A stretch of 64,000 nucleotides of DNA from positions 62,001 through 126,000 of the forward strand of contig JAUTCQ010000012.1 of NCBI GenBank assembly GCA_030673845.1, written 5' to 3'. Each line of letters starts with the position of its first letter. Position 1 is the stretch's first letter. The notes beneath the pieces are model-generated. The model saw only the letters and a program-made list of their open reading frames with translations. It made no database searches and was not told where the DNA came from. This stretch comes from Verrucomicrobiota bacterium JB022. Lineage in GTDB: Bacteria; Verrucomicrobiota; Verrucomicrobiia; Opitutales; Oceanipulchritudinaceae. A program made the position numbers and the translations under genes. Below are positions 26,119-34,899 of the stretch, in pieces.

Positions 26119-27525
26119 ATGAGCACTACCGATCTCTCCTCACGGCGCTCCCCTGCTGCAACCCTTGGGGTGGTGGCAGGCGGCACCATGCTGGCCTTGA
26201 TCGTGTTCACCCTGCCGTTGACGACGGTCGCGGCGACGGTCGCCGAATTGTCTGCGGGGCCCAGGGGACAGGCATGGATCCTGAGCGGTATGCCCTTGGG
26301 GGCCGCCGCCGGGCTGCTCGGGGCCGGGGCACTGGGTGATAACCATGGGCGCAAGCGCGTCTTCGTCGCCGGCCTCGTCCTCCTCGTGGCAGCGTCGATC
26401 ATGGGAGCCCTGGCGCCTTCCACCTTGCTGCTGATCCTGGCGCGGCTGCTGCAAGGGCTTTCCTCTTCGGCCATGCTCGCCTGCGGGCTGGGCTTGATCG
26501 GGCAGGTTTTCCCCAGCGGGCATGAGCGGGCCAAGGCAGCCGGCGTCTGGGCTGCCGGGCTGGGGGCCGGCGTGGCCGTAGGGCCTATCATCGCCGCAGC
26601 GCTGCTGTCGCTGGGTGGATGGCGCGCCTCTTATTGGGTGATGGCTGCCCTGGCAGCCCCACTCGCCGTTGTCGGGCAATGGCTCTTGCCGGATACGGAG
26701 GCTGTTGGCGGGCGACGCGTCGACTACGCCGGCGCACTGGTCCTCATGCTCGGCCTCACCGCCTTTCTCTCGGCCTTGACGGAAGCGCGCCTCGGCCTGC
26801 GCCCGCTCGTGCTGTGGCTGCTGGCCGCCGGAGTAGTCCTGCTCGCTGGTTTTATGTGGATCGAAGCCCGGAGCGACAACCCGATCCTGCAGCTATCCCT
26901 CTTTCGACGGGCCGACTTTGTAGGTGCCACGATGGGAGCCTTCGCTTCCGGCGCGGGCGTGCTGGCCATCATGACGCTTGTGCCCACCGTGCTGGAGCAA
27001 TCGTTGGGCGTGAGCCCGCTACTGGCCGCAGTGGTATTGGTCGCGTGGTCGGCCATGACCGCCGTCACCGCGCTTGCAGCCCAACACCTGCACGCGGGGC
27101 TCCGCCCACGCACGCTGCTCTTTACCAGTATGGCGGGTTGTGGCTTGGGGCAGTTGCTGCTCCTGCTGATCCATCCGGCCGGAGGCGTCTTGCGGGCGCT
27201 TCCCGGGCTGTTTCTGGCCGGTGTTTCAAATGGCTTCCTCAATGCGGCGCTTGGGCACCAGGCGGTGCAGAGCGTGCCGCACCACCGCACGGCAATGGGC
27301 AGTGCGGCCAACAACACGGCCCGCTACCTCGGCTCGGCCATCGGCATCACGACCGCAGCCATCCTGATTGCCCACGGGGCCGAAAAGGGCGGTGCGAGCG
27401 GTCTCTTCGAAGGCTGGCACCAGGCTCTGCTCGTCTCCGTGGCGTTCACGGCCGTCGGCGCGGCCACCGTTTATTTTGCCCGGGAGCAGGCAAGCCCTGC
27501 CGCTCCCCAAACCCAACCCCTCTAA
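26119..27525 (+). CDS. MFS transporter, DHA2-like drug/proton antiporter
   Basis: This is a 468-residue inner-membrane exporter with about 14 predicted hydrophobic helices. The motif A loop after the second helix reads [10 protein letters not shown], as in proton-coupled multidrug exporters. A motif C-like stretch, [17 protein letters not shown], lies in helix 5, supporting an antiporter. Length and helix number fit the DHA2 (EmrB/QacA) group. Substrate cannot be read. It follows the DUF2255 gene by 48 bases and precedes the SDR by 13 bases, which supports co-transcription. Possible export of a toxic aldehyde, quinone or acid product of the neighbouring enzymes is inference. Confidence 0.9.
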   Translation: MSTTDLSSRRSPAATLGVVAGGTMLALIVFTLPLTTVAATVAELSAGPRGQAWILSGMPLGAAAGLLGAGALGDNHGRKRVFVAGLVLLVAASIMGALAPSTLLLILARLLQGLSSSAMLACGLGLIGQVFPSGHERAKAAGVWAAGLGAGVAVGPIIAAALLSLGGWRASYWVMAALAAPLAVVGQWLLPDTEAVGGRRVDYAGALVLMLGLTAFLSALTEARLGLRPLVLWLLAAGVVLLAGFMWIEARSDNPILQLSLFRRADFVGATMGAFASGAGVLAIMTLVPTVLEQSLGVSPLLAAVVLVAWSAMTAVTALAAQHLHAGLRPRTLLFTSMAGCGLGQLLLLLIHPAGGVLRALPGLFLAGVSNGFLNAALGHQAVQSVPHHRTAMGSAANNTARYLGSAIGITTAAILIAHGAEKGGASGLFEGWHQALLVSVAFTAVGAATVYFAREQASPAAPQTQPL

Positions 27526-27538
27526 ACAAGAAAACCTC

Positions 27539-28273
27539 ATGAACAACATCCAAGACAAAGTCATCGTCATTACAGGTGCCTCCAGTGGACTGGGGGCCGA
27601 GACCGCCCGCTACCTTTCCAGGCTGGGCGCCAAGGTCGTCCTCGGCGCACGCCGGATGGAGCGCCTCGAAAAACTCGCCCAGGAAATCGGCCTCGACGCC
27701 AAGGCGATCGTCAAAACCGACGTAACCGACCGTCACCAGGTCAAGGCGCTCGTCGACCGCGCGATTGAGCTGCATGGGCGCGTCGACGTGATCCTGAACA
27801 ACGCCGGCCTGATGCCCAGCTCGATGCTCGACAAGCTGAAGTTTGACGAGTGGGACCAGATGATCGACGTCAACATCAAGGGCACCCTCTACGGGATCGC
27901 CGCCGCCCTGCCCTACATGCAAAAGCAGAAGTCGGGGCACATCATCAACGTGTCGTCCGTCGCCGGCCACAAGGTGGGCCCGGGCGGTGCCGTCTACGCC
28001 GGCACGAAGTGGGCCGTGCGCGCGATCTCCGAAGGCCTGCGCCAGGAAGTAAAACCCTACAACATCCGCACCACCATCGTTTCGCCTGGAGCCGTGGATA
28101 CCGAACTGACGGACACGATTACCGACGAAGACGTCGCCGCCGGCATGAAGGAAGTCTACCAGCAGGCGATCCCCGCCAGCTCTTTCGCCCGCGTGATCGA
28201 GTTTGCGCTCAACCAGCCGGCCGAGGTGGACATCAACGAGGTGCTCTTCCGCCCCACCAGCCAGCAATACTAG
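27539..28273 (+). CDS. Short-chain dehydrogenase/reductase
   Basis: This is a 244-residue classical SDR oxidoreductase. The cofactor motif [16 protein letters not shown] is at residues 11-26; ARRMERL following beta-2 suggests NADP(H) preference. NNAG is near residue 86. Catalytic Ser lies in INVSSVAGH near 138, and the active-site pair Tyr-x3-Lys in [12 protein letters not shown] near 151-155. The [10 protein letters not shown] segment closes the cofactor site. It is highly like YdfG-type serine/3-hydroxy-acid dehydrogenases of cytosolic detoxification clusters. I chose the ATG at 27539, 13 bases after the MFS stop. Substrate is unknown. Confidence 0.93.
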   Translation: MNNIQDKVIVITGASSGLGAETARYLSRLGAKVVLGARRMERLEKLAQEIGLDAKAIVKTDVTDRHQVKALVDRAIELHGRVDVILNNAGLMPSSMLDKLKFDEWDQMIDVNIKGTLYGIAAALPYMQKQKSGHIINVSSVAGHKVGPGGAVYAGTKWAVRAISEGLRQEVKPYNIRTTIVSPGAVDTELTDTITDEDVAAGMKEVYQQAIPASSFARVIEFALNQPAEVDINEVLFRPTSQQY

Positions 28274-28291
28274 GCTAGTCAGCATCCGCCG

Positions 28292-28519
28292 ATGCCGCAC
28301 ATCGCCGTCAAAGTCATACCGGGCAAAACGGAGGCGCAAAAGCAACGTCTCGCCGATGCCATCACCCGCGACGTCGTGGAGATCTTTGGATACGAAGAGG
28401 CCGCGGTCTCGATCGCACTCGAAGAAATCCCGGCGGAGCGCTGGAAGGAAGATGTATATCTTCCCGAGATCCAGGGGCACCCTCAACGGCTGCTGAAGGA
28501 GCCGGGATATCAGCTTTAG
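28292..28519 (+). CDS. 4-oxalocrotonate tautomerase-like protein
   Basis: This is a 75-residue member of the tautomerase superfamily. After removal of Met the chain starts with Pro (PHIAVKVIPGKTEAQKQRLA), the catalytic base of this family, and a central helix is followed by AAVSIALEEIPAERWKEDVY. Length is right for the short 4-oxalocrotonate tautomerase group, which acts as a hexamer on enol/keto or unsaturated acids. It begins 18 bases after the SDR and ends nine bases before the Gfo/Idh gene, so is co-transcribed. The residue usually filled by Arg11 is Thr-Glu here, so specificity may differ from the classical enzyme. Confidence 0.9.
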   Translation: MPHIAVKVIPGKTEAQKQRLADAITRDVVEIFGYEEAAVSIALEEIPAERWKEDVYLPEIQGHPQRLLKEPGYQL

Positions 28520-28528
28520 AATCTTATC

Positions 28529-29620
28529 ATGAAAAACGGATCTATTCGCGTTGGATTCATCGGCTTGAATCCCGACTCTCACTGGGCGGCCACCGCCCAC
28601 CTTCCGGCGCTCAAAGCCTTGGGAGAGCGCTACGAAATCGTAGGGGCCGCCAACTCGTCGCCCGAAAGCAGCCAGCGAACGGCCAAGGCCCTCGGCCTGC
28701 GGCACGCTTTTGTCAATGCGCAGGAGCTCGTGACCTCGCCGGAGGTAGACCTGGTGGTGGTGACCGTGAAGGTGCCTCACCATCTTGAGCTGGTGACTGC
28801 CGCCCTCGAAGCCGGCAAGCACGTCTACTGCGAGTGGCCGCTGGGCAACGGCCTGGCCGAAGCCCGCCAGCTGGCGGCGCTCGCTGCGGCAAAAGGAGTC
28901 GTGGCCGTGGCGGGCACGCAGGCCCGCGCCGCAATCGAAGTCGAACACCTCCGCCGACTCATTGCCGACGGCTATGTCGGTACCGTCCTTTCCACCACAC
29001 TCGTGGGTTCAGGCGGCAACTGGGCCGGCGAGTGCATTGCCGACCACGCCTACCTTTTCGACTCCGCGAATGGAGCGACGATGCAGGCCATCCCTCTCGC
29101 CCACACCTTGGCCGCTTTGCAGGACGTGCTCGGGCCGATCGACGATGTATCTGCCCGCTTCATCAGCCGTTTCGACAAGGTGAAGGTGAGCGAGACCGGC
29201 GAATCGCTCCCCAAAAACGCACCTGATCAGGTGATGATCCACGGGGCGCTCGCCAGCGGTGCCGCCCTCTCCGTCCACTATCGCGGCGGGCAATCGCGCG
29301 GCACCAATCTCTTGTGGGAAATCAACGGGACCTCGGGCGACATTCAGGTAACGGCGGGCAGCGGCCATGCCCAAATGGCTCCGCTGACGATCCGTGGCGC
29401 CCAGGGCGACGCCGAGGAGCTGGAGCTGTTGATGCCTCCTGCCTCCGCCTATGATGGCTGGCCGGATAGCTCGATCGCCCGCAACGTGGCCCGGATGTAT
29501 GCCCGCATGGCCGACGATATCCAGCACGGCACGCGCACGGCTCCCAGCTTTGAAGACGCCGTCGCACTCCATCAGGTGCTCGACAACATCGAGCGATCGG
29601 CCGCCGCGTCTCACCCATAG
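28529..29620 (+). CDS. Gfo/Idh/MocA family oxidoreductase
   Basis: This is a 363-residue NAD(P)-dependent oxidoreductase. The N-terminal Rossmann domain begins IRVGFIGLNPDSHWAATAHLPAL, somewhat like Gal80 and its relatives, with the EWP variant of the conserved EKP motif in HVYCEWPLGNGLAEA near residue 100. The C-terminal alpha/beta domain (about 135-300) includes GSGGNWAGECIADHAYLFD. EWP in place of EKP removes the usual catalytic lysine, so it could be a sensor or have altered chemistry, as in Gal80. An intrinsic terminator follows 22 bases after the stop, ending the operon. Confidence 0.88.
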   Translation: MKNGSIRVGFIGLNPDSHWAATAHLPALKALGERYEIVGAANSSPESSQRTAKALGLRHAFVNAQELVTSPEVDLVVVTVKVPHHLELVTAALEAGKHVYCEWPLGNGLAEARQLAALAAAKGVVAVAGTQARAAIEVEHLRRLIADGYVGTVLSTTLVGSGGNWAGECIADHAYLFDSANGATMQAIPLAHTLAALQDVLGPIDDVSARFISRFDKVKVSETGESLPKNAPDQVMIHGALASGAALSVHYRGGQSRGTNLLWEINGTSGDIQVTAGSGHAQMAPLTIRGAQGDAEELELLMPPASAYDGWPDSSIARNVARMYARMADDIQHGTRTAPSFEDAVALHQVLDNIERSAAASHP

Positions 29621-29641
29621 CCAGACGGCAACTTTCACCTC

Positions 29642-29679
29642 AAGCGGAAGCCTCCGACCGGTAGACTTCCGCTTTTTTT
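29642..29679 (+). terminator. Rho-independent terminator of the cupin-to-Gfo/Idh operon
   Basis: A nine-pair stem AAGCGGAAG (29642-29650) with CTTCCGCTT (29666-29674) is followed by a run of T to 29679. This is a classic intrinsic terminator just after the Gfo/Idh stop codon. Confidence 0.88.
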
Positions 29680-29859
29680 GTTTCCCCTCGTGGTCGCGAG
29701 GCAAAGCGCATCTTGCACGAATGTTGAAGGAGACGCGGGGCGCATGGCTGGATTCCCCGACCGCCCAGGCCCGGGATATGCCACTCACGAGGTGGTGGCA
29801 GGGGCTGGTATATGCCGTGCTTTAGAGGAGACAGCACTAACCTCAACCCACATCACACC

Positions 29860-30591
29860 ATGGATATCCCGTCATACTCACTTTACCCGGAGCCGCCCGC
29901 CAGTGGCTCCAGCCACATCAACGTCAGCAACCCCGAGCGGATCATCTCGGCGGTAGGAGGCCTTGCGCTGACGGCTTTCGCTTTCCGCCAGCGCCAACCT
30001 TGGCTGGGCCTCCTGATGGGCGCGGCAGGCGGTGGCCTGCTTTATCGCGGCCTCTCGGGCCATTGCCCGCTCAGCTCGGCGGTGGGGCGCGATACGGCCC
30101 CCACCCAGAGCGCCCGCCCGATCAGCGCGCATGTGACGGAAACGATTCTCGCCCCGCGCGAGGAAGTCTACCGCTATTGGCGCCAACTCGAAAATCTGCC
30201 GCGCTTCATGCACCACGTGGTGAAGGTCTCGGAATACGACGAGCGCACTTCGCACTGGGTGGCCCACCTGCCGGGCGGTCGCGGTCGCGTCTCCTGGGAT
30301 GCCGAGATCCACTACGACGAGCCCGAGGAGCGTATTGCCTGGCGTTCGGTGCCGGGTGCAGCCGTAGACAACGCGGGCGAAGTCCAGTTTGTCGACTCCC
30401 CCGGCGGTTACGGCACGGAGGTGCACGTCCATATCTCTTATCGCCCCCCGGTCGGCGCCATCGGCCTGGTGATGGGCAAGGCGCTCAACAAGTCCTTTGA
30501 GCAAATGGTGAAGGAGGACTTGCAGCGCCTGAAGGAGAATCTGGAAACCGAGCACGCACCGGTCGAGACCGGCATGCCGGCGATGATTTAA
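29860..30591 (+). CDS. SRPBCC-domain membrane-anchored protein
   Basis: This is a 243-residue protein with an N-terminal DUF2892-like segment of one or two hydrophobic helices (about residues 25-65, including ISAVGGLALTAFAF and GLLMGAAGGGLLYRG). A C-terminal START/SRPBCC (polyketide cyclase-like) domain covers about 85-225, with the family stretches FMHHVVKVSEYDERTSHWVA and ISWRSVPG-like ERIAWRSVPGA. The domain binds lipids or hydrophobic ligands in other proteins. This arrangement is common beside stress-response genes. Preceded by a terminator, so it has its own promoter in 29680-29859; I chose the ATG at 29860. Confidence 0.86.
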   Translation: MDIPSYSLYPEPPASGSSHINVSNPERIISAVGGLALTAFAFRQRQPWLGLLMGAAGGGLLYRGLSGHCPLSSAVGRDTAPTQSARPISAHVTETILAPREEVYRYWRQLENLPRFMHHVVKVSEYDERTSHWVAHLPGGRGRVSWDAEIHYDEPEERIAWRSVPGAAVDNAGEVQFVDSPGGYGTEVHVHISYRPPVGAIGLVMGKALNKSFEQMVKEDLQRLKENLETEHAPVETGMPAMI

Positions 30592-30615
30592 GAATCTTCC
30601 AACTCTTCTGACACA

Positions 30616-30646
30616 AAAGCCGCCTTCCGATCTGGAGGGCGGCTTT
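30616..30646. terminator. Hairpin between convergent genes
   Basis: AAAGCCGCCTTCC (30616-30628) pairs with GGAGGGCGGCTTT (30634-30646), with one G-U, making a 13-pair stem between the SRPBCC gene (plus) and the Cys-rich protein gene (minus). A's and T's flank both sides, so it may end transcripts in both directions; the T tracts are short. Confidence 0.7.
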
Positions 30647-30666
30647 GCTGCGTTTATGAGGTTGTC

Positions 30667-31071
30667 TTAGGCGGCGGCAAGGGCAGCCCGGCAGGCCTTT
30701 TCACAGGCGCGGCAGGCTTCGGCGCAGATACGGCAGTGCGCGTGCATCTGGGCGTGTTGCTCACACTCCTTCGCGCACATGCCGCAGGCCTTCTCGCAGG
30801 TCTCGACTTGCGCGCGAACCAGTGAATCGTCCCGCGCAGTTTGGGTGAGCAGCAGGCTGAGGGTCGTCTCGCAGATTTTGGCGCAGGCGATATCCGTCTG
30901 GATGCAACGGCGGAGCATATCCAGCTTTTCCTCCGCCAGGCAGGCATCGGCGCAGCCTTGGCAAGTTGCCGCACAGTCGCCCGTAGCCTTGATCAACTGC
31001 TGCCAGGCGTCGGTGGAGCCAAAGGGAGTTGGATGGGGATGGGTCGGGAGTATTTCGATTAAATGTTTCAT
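30667..31071 (-). CDS. Cys-rich four-helix-bundle copper-storage-like protein
   Basis: This is a 134-residue protein with 16 Cys, mostly in CXXXC pairs on predicted helices (CAATCQGCADAC, CIQTDIACAKIC, CEKACGMCAKEC, CRICAEACRACEKAC). It also has several His. The spacing matches the DUF326/Csp family, which line a four-helix bundle with thiolates and store Cu(I). No signal peptide is seen, so it is a cytosolic Csp3-like type. I chose the ATG at 31071, which has a GGGGATGG ribosome site; the frame is open further upstream. It is divergent from the DUF4396 gene, with 56 bases between, so they probably share a control region. Copper binding is by family, not shown. Confidence 0.9.
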   Translation of the reverse strand: MKHLIEILPTHPHPTPFGSTDAWQQLIKATGDCAATCQGCADACLAEEKLDMLRRCIQTDIACAKICETTLSLLLTQTARDDSLVRAQVETCEKACGMCAKECEQHAQMHAHCRICAEACRACEKACRAALAAA

Positions 31072-31127
31072 ACCATCCCCAACGTTTGCAGGTTGGATGC
31101 CACTCGCTCCTCTCACTGGTATGGCAT

Positions 31128-31847
31128 ATGCACCCAATCGGTGACATGAATGCGATTCGCGACTTCATCTCCAACCCTACCGTCATGAGCATCTGGTTGG
31201 TGCTGATGGCCCTCTCCCTTGCGGTCCTGATCTGGGATTTGGCAAAAAACAACCGCGAGATCATGCCCTTGATGAAAGTAGTCTGGGGGCTCACGGTGCT
31301 GTATTCGGGCCCCGTCGGGCTGGCGGTCTACTACTACTCGGGCCGCAAACAGATCGCGCGTGACTCGCTGTGGCGCAAGAGCTTCCGCTCGGTCTCACAC
31401 TGCTATTCCGGCTGCGGCGCGGGCGAGGTCACCGGCCTCGTCGTCCTGACCGGCGTGCTGGCCGTCAACAGCAACCTGTGGGTGGGCCTCTGCACCTTTG
31501 TGCTGGCCTACATCTTCGGTTTTGGCATGACGATGGGGCCACTCCTGCAAGATGGCGAGAGCTTCGGCACGGCGTTGAAAGATGCCGCCTACAGCGAGTC
31601 TGCCAGCATCGCGGTGATGGAGGTGGTCGCGATTGGGGTCGACTTCTGGCTGGCGAAAAACGCCCAATTTGGCGAGCCGCTGTTCTGGTCTTCGCTTGTC
31701 GTATCGCTTTCCGTGGGCCTGATCGCCGCTTATCCGGTCAACGTGCTGCTGATCAAGTTTGGGGTCAAGGAAGGCATGCACAACCCCAAGGAGATGGCGA
31801 AGCATGCCCACCACGGGGAGGATGGGGGCCACGCCCATGCGCACTGA
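31128..31847 (+). CDS. DUF4396 membrane protein with His-rich tail
   Basis: This is a 239-residue integral membrane protein (ATG at 31128; ATG 31146 is a possible alternative). It has about five or six hydrophobic segments. The family stretch SHCYSGCGAGEVTGLVVL matches DUF4396, with its conserved His and Cys in the membrane-facing part. The tail ends GMHNPKEMAKHAHHGEDGGHAHAH-like sequence, carrying seven His, which suggests metal binding. It is divergent from the copper-storage-like gene 56 bases away, pointing to metal handling. Function of DUF4396 is not established. Confidence 0.85.
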   Translation: MHPIGDMNAIRDFISNPTVMSIWLVLMALSLAVLIWDLAKNNREIMPLMKVVWGLTVLYSGPVGLAVYYYSGRKQIARDSLWRKSFRSVSHCYSGCGAGEVTGLVVLTGVLAVNSNLWVGLCTFVLAYIFGFGMTMGPLLQDGESFGTALKDAAYSESASIAVMEVVAIGVDFWLAKNAQFGEPLFWSSLVVSLSVGLIAAYPVNVLLIKFGVKEGMHNPKEMAKHAHHGEDGGHAHAH

Positions 31848-32037
31848 ACGCCCACGGGTGCAGTGCGCCCTAACGCGGCATCAGATTGAAGGCAGCCTGC
31901 AACGGATCTTCTTCCGCTCCTCTCAAGTCGGAACCGCAGGCAAGTAAATAGCGTTGTCCAACGGTGATTTGGACCATTCACCACAGATTGGCGCAGGCCC
32001 TGCGCACTCCTAGCCAAACCTTCAAACTATTGACGCT

Positions 32038-33792
32038 ATGGCGAAGACAGCAGCAGACATCCTTGTAGAAACCCTGATCGACTGGGGGGTAGAAGTAATT
32101 TTCGGTCTCCCAGGCGACGGGATCAACGGCATCATGGAGTCGCTCCGCACGCGGCGGGACAAGATCCGCTTCGTGCAAGTGCGGCACGAAGAATCCGCAG
32201 CCTTCATGGCTTGTGGCTATGCCAAATATACCAAGAAGCTCGGCTGTTGCCTGGCGACTTCGGGCCCCGGCGGCGTTCACTTGCTCAACGGCCTCTATGA
32301 CGCCAAGATGGACGGCGCTCCGGTGCTGGCGATCACCGGCCACCATTACCATGACCTGATCGATACCATGGCCCAGCAAGACGTAGCGCTCGACCGCCTC
32401 TTTATGGATGTGGCGGCCTACAATACGCGCGTAATGGGGCCTGAACATGTCGCCAACGTCACCCAAATGGCTTGTCGCACGGCCGTAGCCCGCCGGGCGG
32501 TAACGCATATCAATTTCCCGGCCGACCTGCAGAGCCTGACCGTCGAGGACGGAAGCCGGTCCAGCCGCAACGTCCCGAAGCACGATCGTGGCTCTTATTA
32601 CGTGGAGCCGCCCACCCCACAGGAAGCACACCTCAAAAAAGCCGCAGAAGTGCTCAACTCGGGCAAGAAGGTGGTGATGCTCGTCGGTCAAGGGGCCTTG
32701 GGATGCACCAAGGAGCTGCTGGAAGTCGCGGACATCCTGGGCGCGCCTATCGTCAAGGCGCTGCTGGGCAAGGCGGCGGTGCCCGATCACCATCCTTTGA
32801 CCACTGGCGGGATCGGCCTGCTGGGTACCCTGCCCTCCGAAAATGCGATGCAGGAGTGCGATACCTTGCTCATGGTCGGCACGTCATTCCCCTACATCGA
32901 GTATTATCCGAAGCCCGGGCAGGCGAAGTGCGTGCAGATCGACATCGAGCCAGCCCGCATTGGCCTGCGTTACCCGGTGGAGGTCGGCCTGCCCTACGAC
33001 AGCAAGTCGACCCTGCGCGGTCTCAAGGCCCACTTGAAGCGTCAGGAAGACCGCAGCTTTCTGGAGCAGCGCCAGAAGGAAACCCACGAGTGGTGGCAAC
33101 TGATGGAAAAGCGGGGCACGCGGCAGGACAAGCCGATGAAGCCGCAAGTGGTCGCATGGGAGCTGGGCAAGCGCCTGCGAGACGACGCGATCATCACCAG
33201 CGATTCGGGCACGATCGCGACTTGGTTTGCACGCCAGATCCCGGCCAAGGGCAACCAGATGTTCTCGCTTTCGGGCAACCTCGCCACGATGGCCAATGGC
33301 CTCCCCTACACCATCGCCGCACAGGTCGCGCACCCCGACCGGCAATGCGTGGCGTTTATCGGCGACGGCGGCTTCAGCATGCTGATGGCGGAATTTGCCA
33401 CCGCCGTGCGCTACGAATTGCCGATCAAGGTGATCCTCATCAACAACGGGACGCTGGGCCAGATCAAGTGGGAGCAAATGGTCTTCCTCGGCAACCCGGA
33501 ATTTGAAGTGGACCTCGCGCCCATCGACTTTGCCAAGGTGGCGGAGGCCTGCGGCGGAGTGGGCCTGCGTTGCGACGACCCGGCGCGGATCGGCGAAGTG
33601 CTCGATCAGGCCCTGGCTTACCCCGGGCCGGTCCTCGTCGATGCCATTGTGGACAAGCAGGAGCCTCCGATGCCGAGCAAGATCAAGGTGGGCCAAGCCA
33701 CGAAGTTCGCCAAATCGATGCTGAGGGGCGAAAAGTACCGCGAAGAGATCGTCACCACTGTCGCCCGCGACAAGGTGAAAGAAATGATCTAG
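32038..33792 (+). CDS. Thiamine-diphosphate enzyme, pyruvate oxidase/dehydrogenase (quinone)-like
   Basis: This is a 584-residue TPP-dependent enzyme. The N-terminal PYR domain has VIFGLPGDGINGIMESL and the catalytic Glu in FVQVRHEESAAFMACGYAK. The central FAD/DHS-like domain covers about 190-335. The C-terminal PP domain has GDGGFSMLMAEFATA and the metal ligands in GDGG followed 27 residues on by NNGTLGQIK. Overall it is close to PoxB-type pyruvate oxidases, but acetolactate synthase and other members are related. It starts a three-gene set; the next gene begins two bases after its stop. Products from pyruvate (acetate, CO2) are inferred. No strong Shine-Dalgarno. Confidence 0.88.
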   Translation: MAKTAADILVETLIDWGVEVIFGLPGDGINGIMESLRTRRDKIRFVQVRHEESAAFMACGYAKYTKKLGCCLATSGPGGVHLLNGLYDAKMDGAPVLAITGHHYHDLIDTMAQQDVALDRLFMDVAAYNTRVMGPEHVANVTQMACRTAVARRAVTHINFPADLQSLTVEDGSRSSRNVPKHDRGSYYVEPPTPQEAHLKKAAEVLNSGKKVVMLVGQGALGCTKELLEVADILGAPIVKALLGKAAVPDHHPLTTGGIGLLGTLPSENAMQECDTLLMVGTSFPYIEYYPKPGQAKCVQIDIEPARIGLRYPVEVGLPYDSKSTLRGLKAHLKRQEDRSFLEQRQKETHEWWQLMEKRGTRQDKPMKPQVVAWELGKRLRDDAIITSDSGTIATWFARQIPAKGNQMFSLSGNLATMANGLPYTIAAQVAHPDRQCVAFIGDGGFSMLMAEFATAVRYELPIKVILINNGTLGQIKWEQMVFLGNPEFEVDLAPIDFAKVAEACGGVGLRCDDPARIGEVLDQALAYPGPVLVDAIVDKQEPPMPSKIKVGQATKFAKSMLRGEKYREEIVTTVARDKVKEMI

Positions 33793-33794
33793 CG

Positions 33795-34895
33795 GTGACT
33801 GCCGTCGAGCAGTCGATTACGCGGTCGCGGGTCCGAATTTTCAGGATCCCGACCGCTTCCCCGGAATCGGACGGCACGCTTGCGTGGGATGCGACCACGT
33901 TGGTGCTGGTCGAGGTATGGAGCGCCGAGGCCAAGGGCTTCGGCTACACCTACGCCGACGCCAGCGCCGCGCATTTCATCCACGAGCACCTCCTGTCTTT
34001 GCTTGAGGATGCCTCCGCGCTCACACCTGCGGCGCATCATGAAGCCATGCTCAACACGATTCGCAACCTGGGGCAAACGGGGCTGCCCATGATGGCGATT
34101 TCCGCCGTCGACACCGCCTTGTGGGATCTCTACGCCCGCTTGCTGGACCAGCCTCTCGCTCGCCTCCTGGGCCAGGCTCAGGACAGCGTGATGGCCTACG
34201 GCAGCGGCGGCTTTACCTCGTATGAGCTGGGAGAGCTGGAGAGCCAGCTGCGCAGCTGGAGCGAGCGCGGGCTCCGCGCGGTAAAGATGAAGGTAGGTCG
34301 TCAACCCGATCGCGACCGAGAACGAGTGGAAGCCGCTCGCTTGGTGATCGGCCCCGACACCGCTTTGATGGTGGATGCCAACAGCGCCTACACCCTCTCC
34401 CAGGCGCGCCAATGGGCGGAGGTCTTTGCCGAGGTCGGCCAGATTTCGTGGCTGGAGCAGCCGCTGAACCCCGCCGATCTGCCGGGCCTGCACGCGCTCC
34501 GCCCCAACCTGCCGCCGGGGGTGGAATTGGCTGATGGCGAATACCTCTACCGCAGCTCCGAAGCCCGGCGTTTCCTTGAGCAGCGGTCGGTCGACGTGCT
34601 CATGCCCGACGTTACCCGCTGTGGCGGCTATACCGGATTTCGGCGAATTGCCGTGCTGGCGGAGGCGTTCGAAACCCCGCTGAGTGCCCACTGCGCCCCC
34701 GCCTTGACGGTTCCCATTGCCTGCGCGTCGCCGGGGCTGCGGCACCTTGAATATTTCTACGACCATACTCGGCTGGAGGCGATGGCTTTCGAAGGCCTGC
34801 CCGAGCTGAAAGGTGGCGATCTTTACCCTGCCCTCGACCGGCCCGGCCATGGGCTGGAGCTGCGGGAAAGCGATTTGAAACCCTTCTCTCTCTGA
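33795..34895 (+). CDS. Enolase-superfamily enzyme (mandelate racemase/muconate lactonizing group)
   Basis: This is a 366-residue protein if it begins at GTG 33795, two bases after the preceding stop. The barrel carries the KxK motif (AVKMKVGRQP near residue 163), metal ligands Asp (MVDANSAYT near 193), Glu (SWLEQPL near 219) and the third acidic ligand in LADGEYLY near 246, then MPDVTRCGGYTG near 273, and a His (LSAHCAPAL near 298). The KxK plus D/H arrangement fits the mandelate racemase subgroup, which act on sugar acids or alpha-hydroxy acids. Substrate not known. Neighbours act on pyruvate and probably lactate, so a role in hydroxy-acid metabolism is plausible. Confidence 0.85.
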   Translation: MTAVEQSITRSRVRIFRIPTASPESDGTLAWDATTLVLVEVWSAEAKGFGYTYADASAAHFIHEHLLSLLEDASALTPAAHHEAMLNTIRNLGQTGLPMMAISAVDTALWDLYARLLDQPLARLLGQAQDSVMAYGSGGFTSYELGELESQLRSWSERGLRAVKMKVGRQPDRDRERVEAARLVIGPDTALMVDANSAYTLSQARQWAEVFAEVGQISWLEQPLNPADLPGLHALRPNLPPGVELADGEYLYRSSEARRFLEQRSVDVLMPDVTRCGGYTGFRRIAVLAEAFETPLSAHCAPALTVPIACASPGLRHLEYFYDHTRLEAMAFEGLPELKGGDLYPALDRPGHGLELRESDLKPFSL

Positions 34896-34899
34896 TCTT

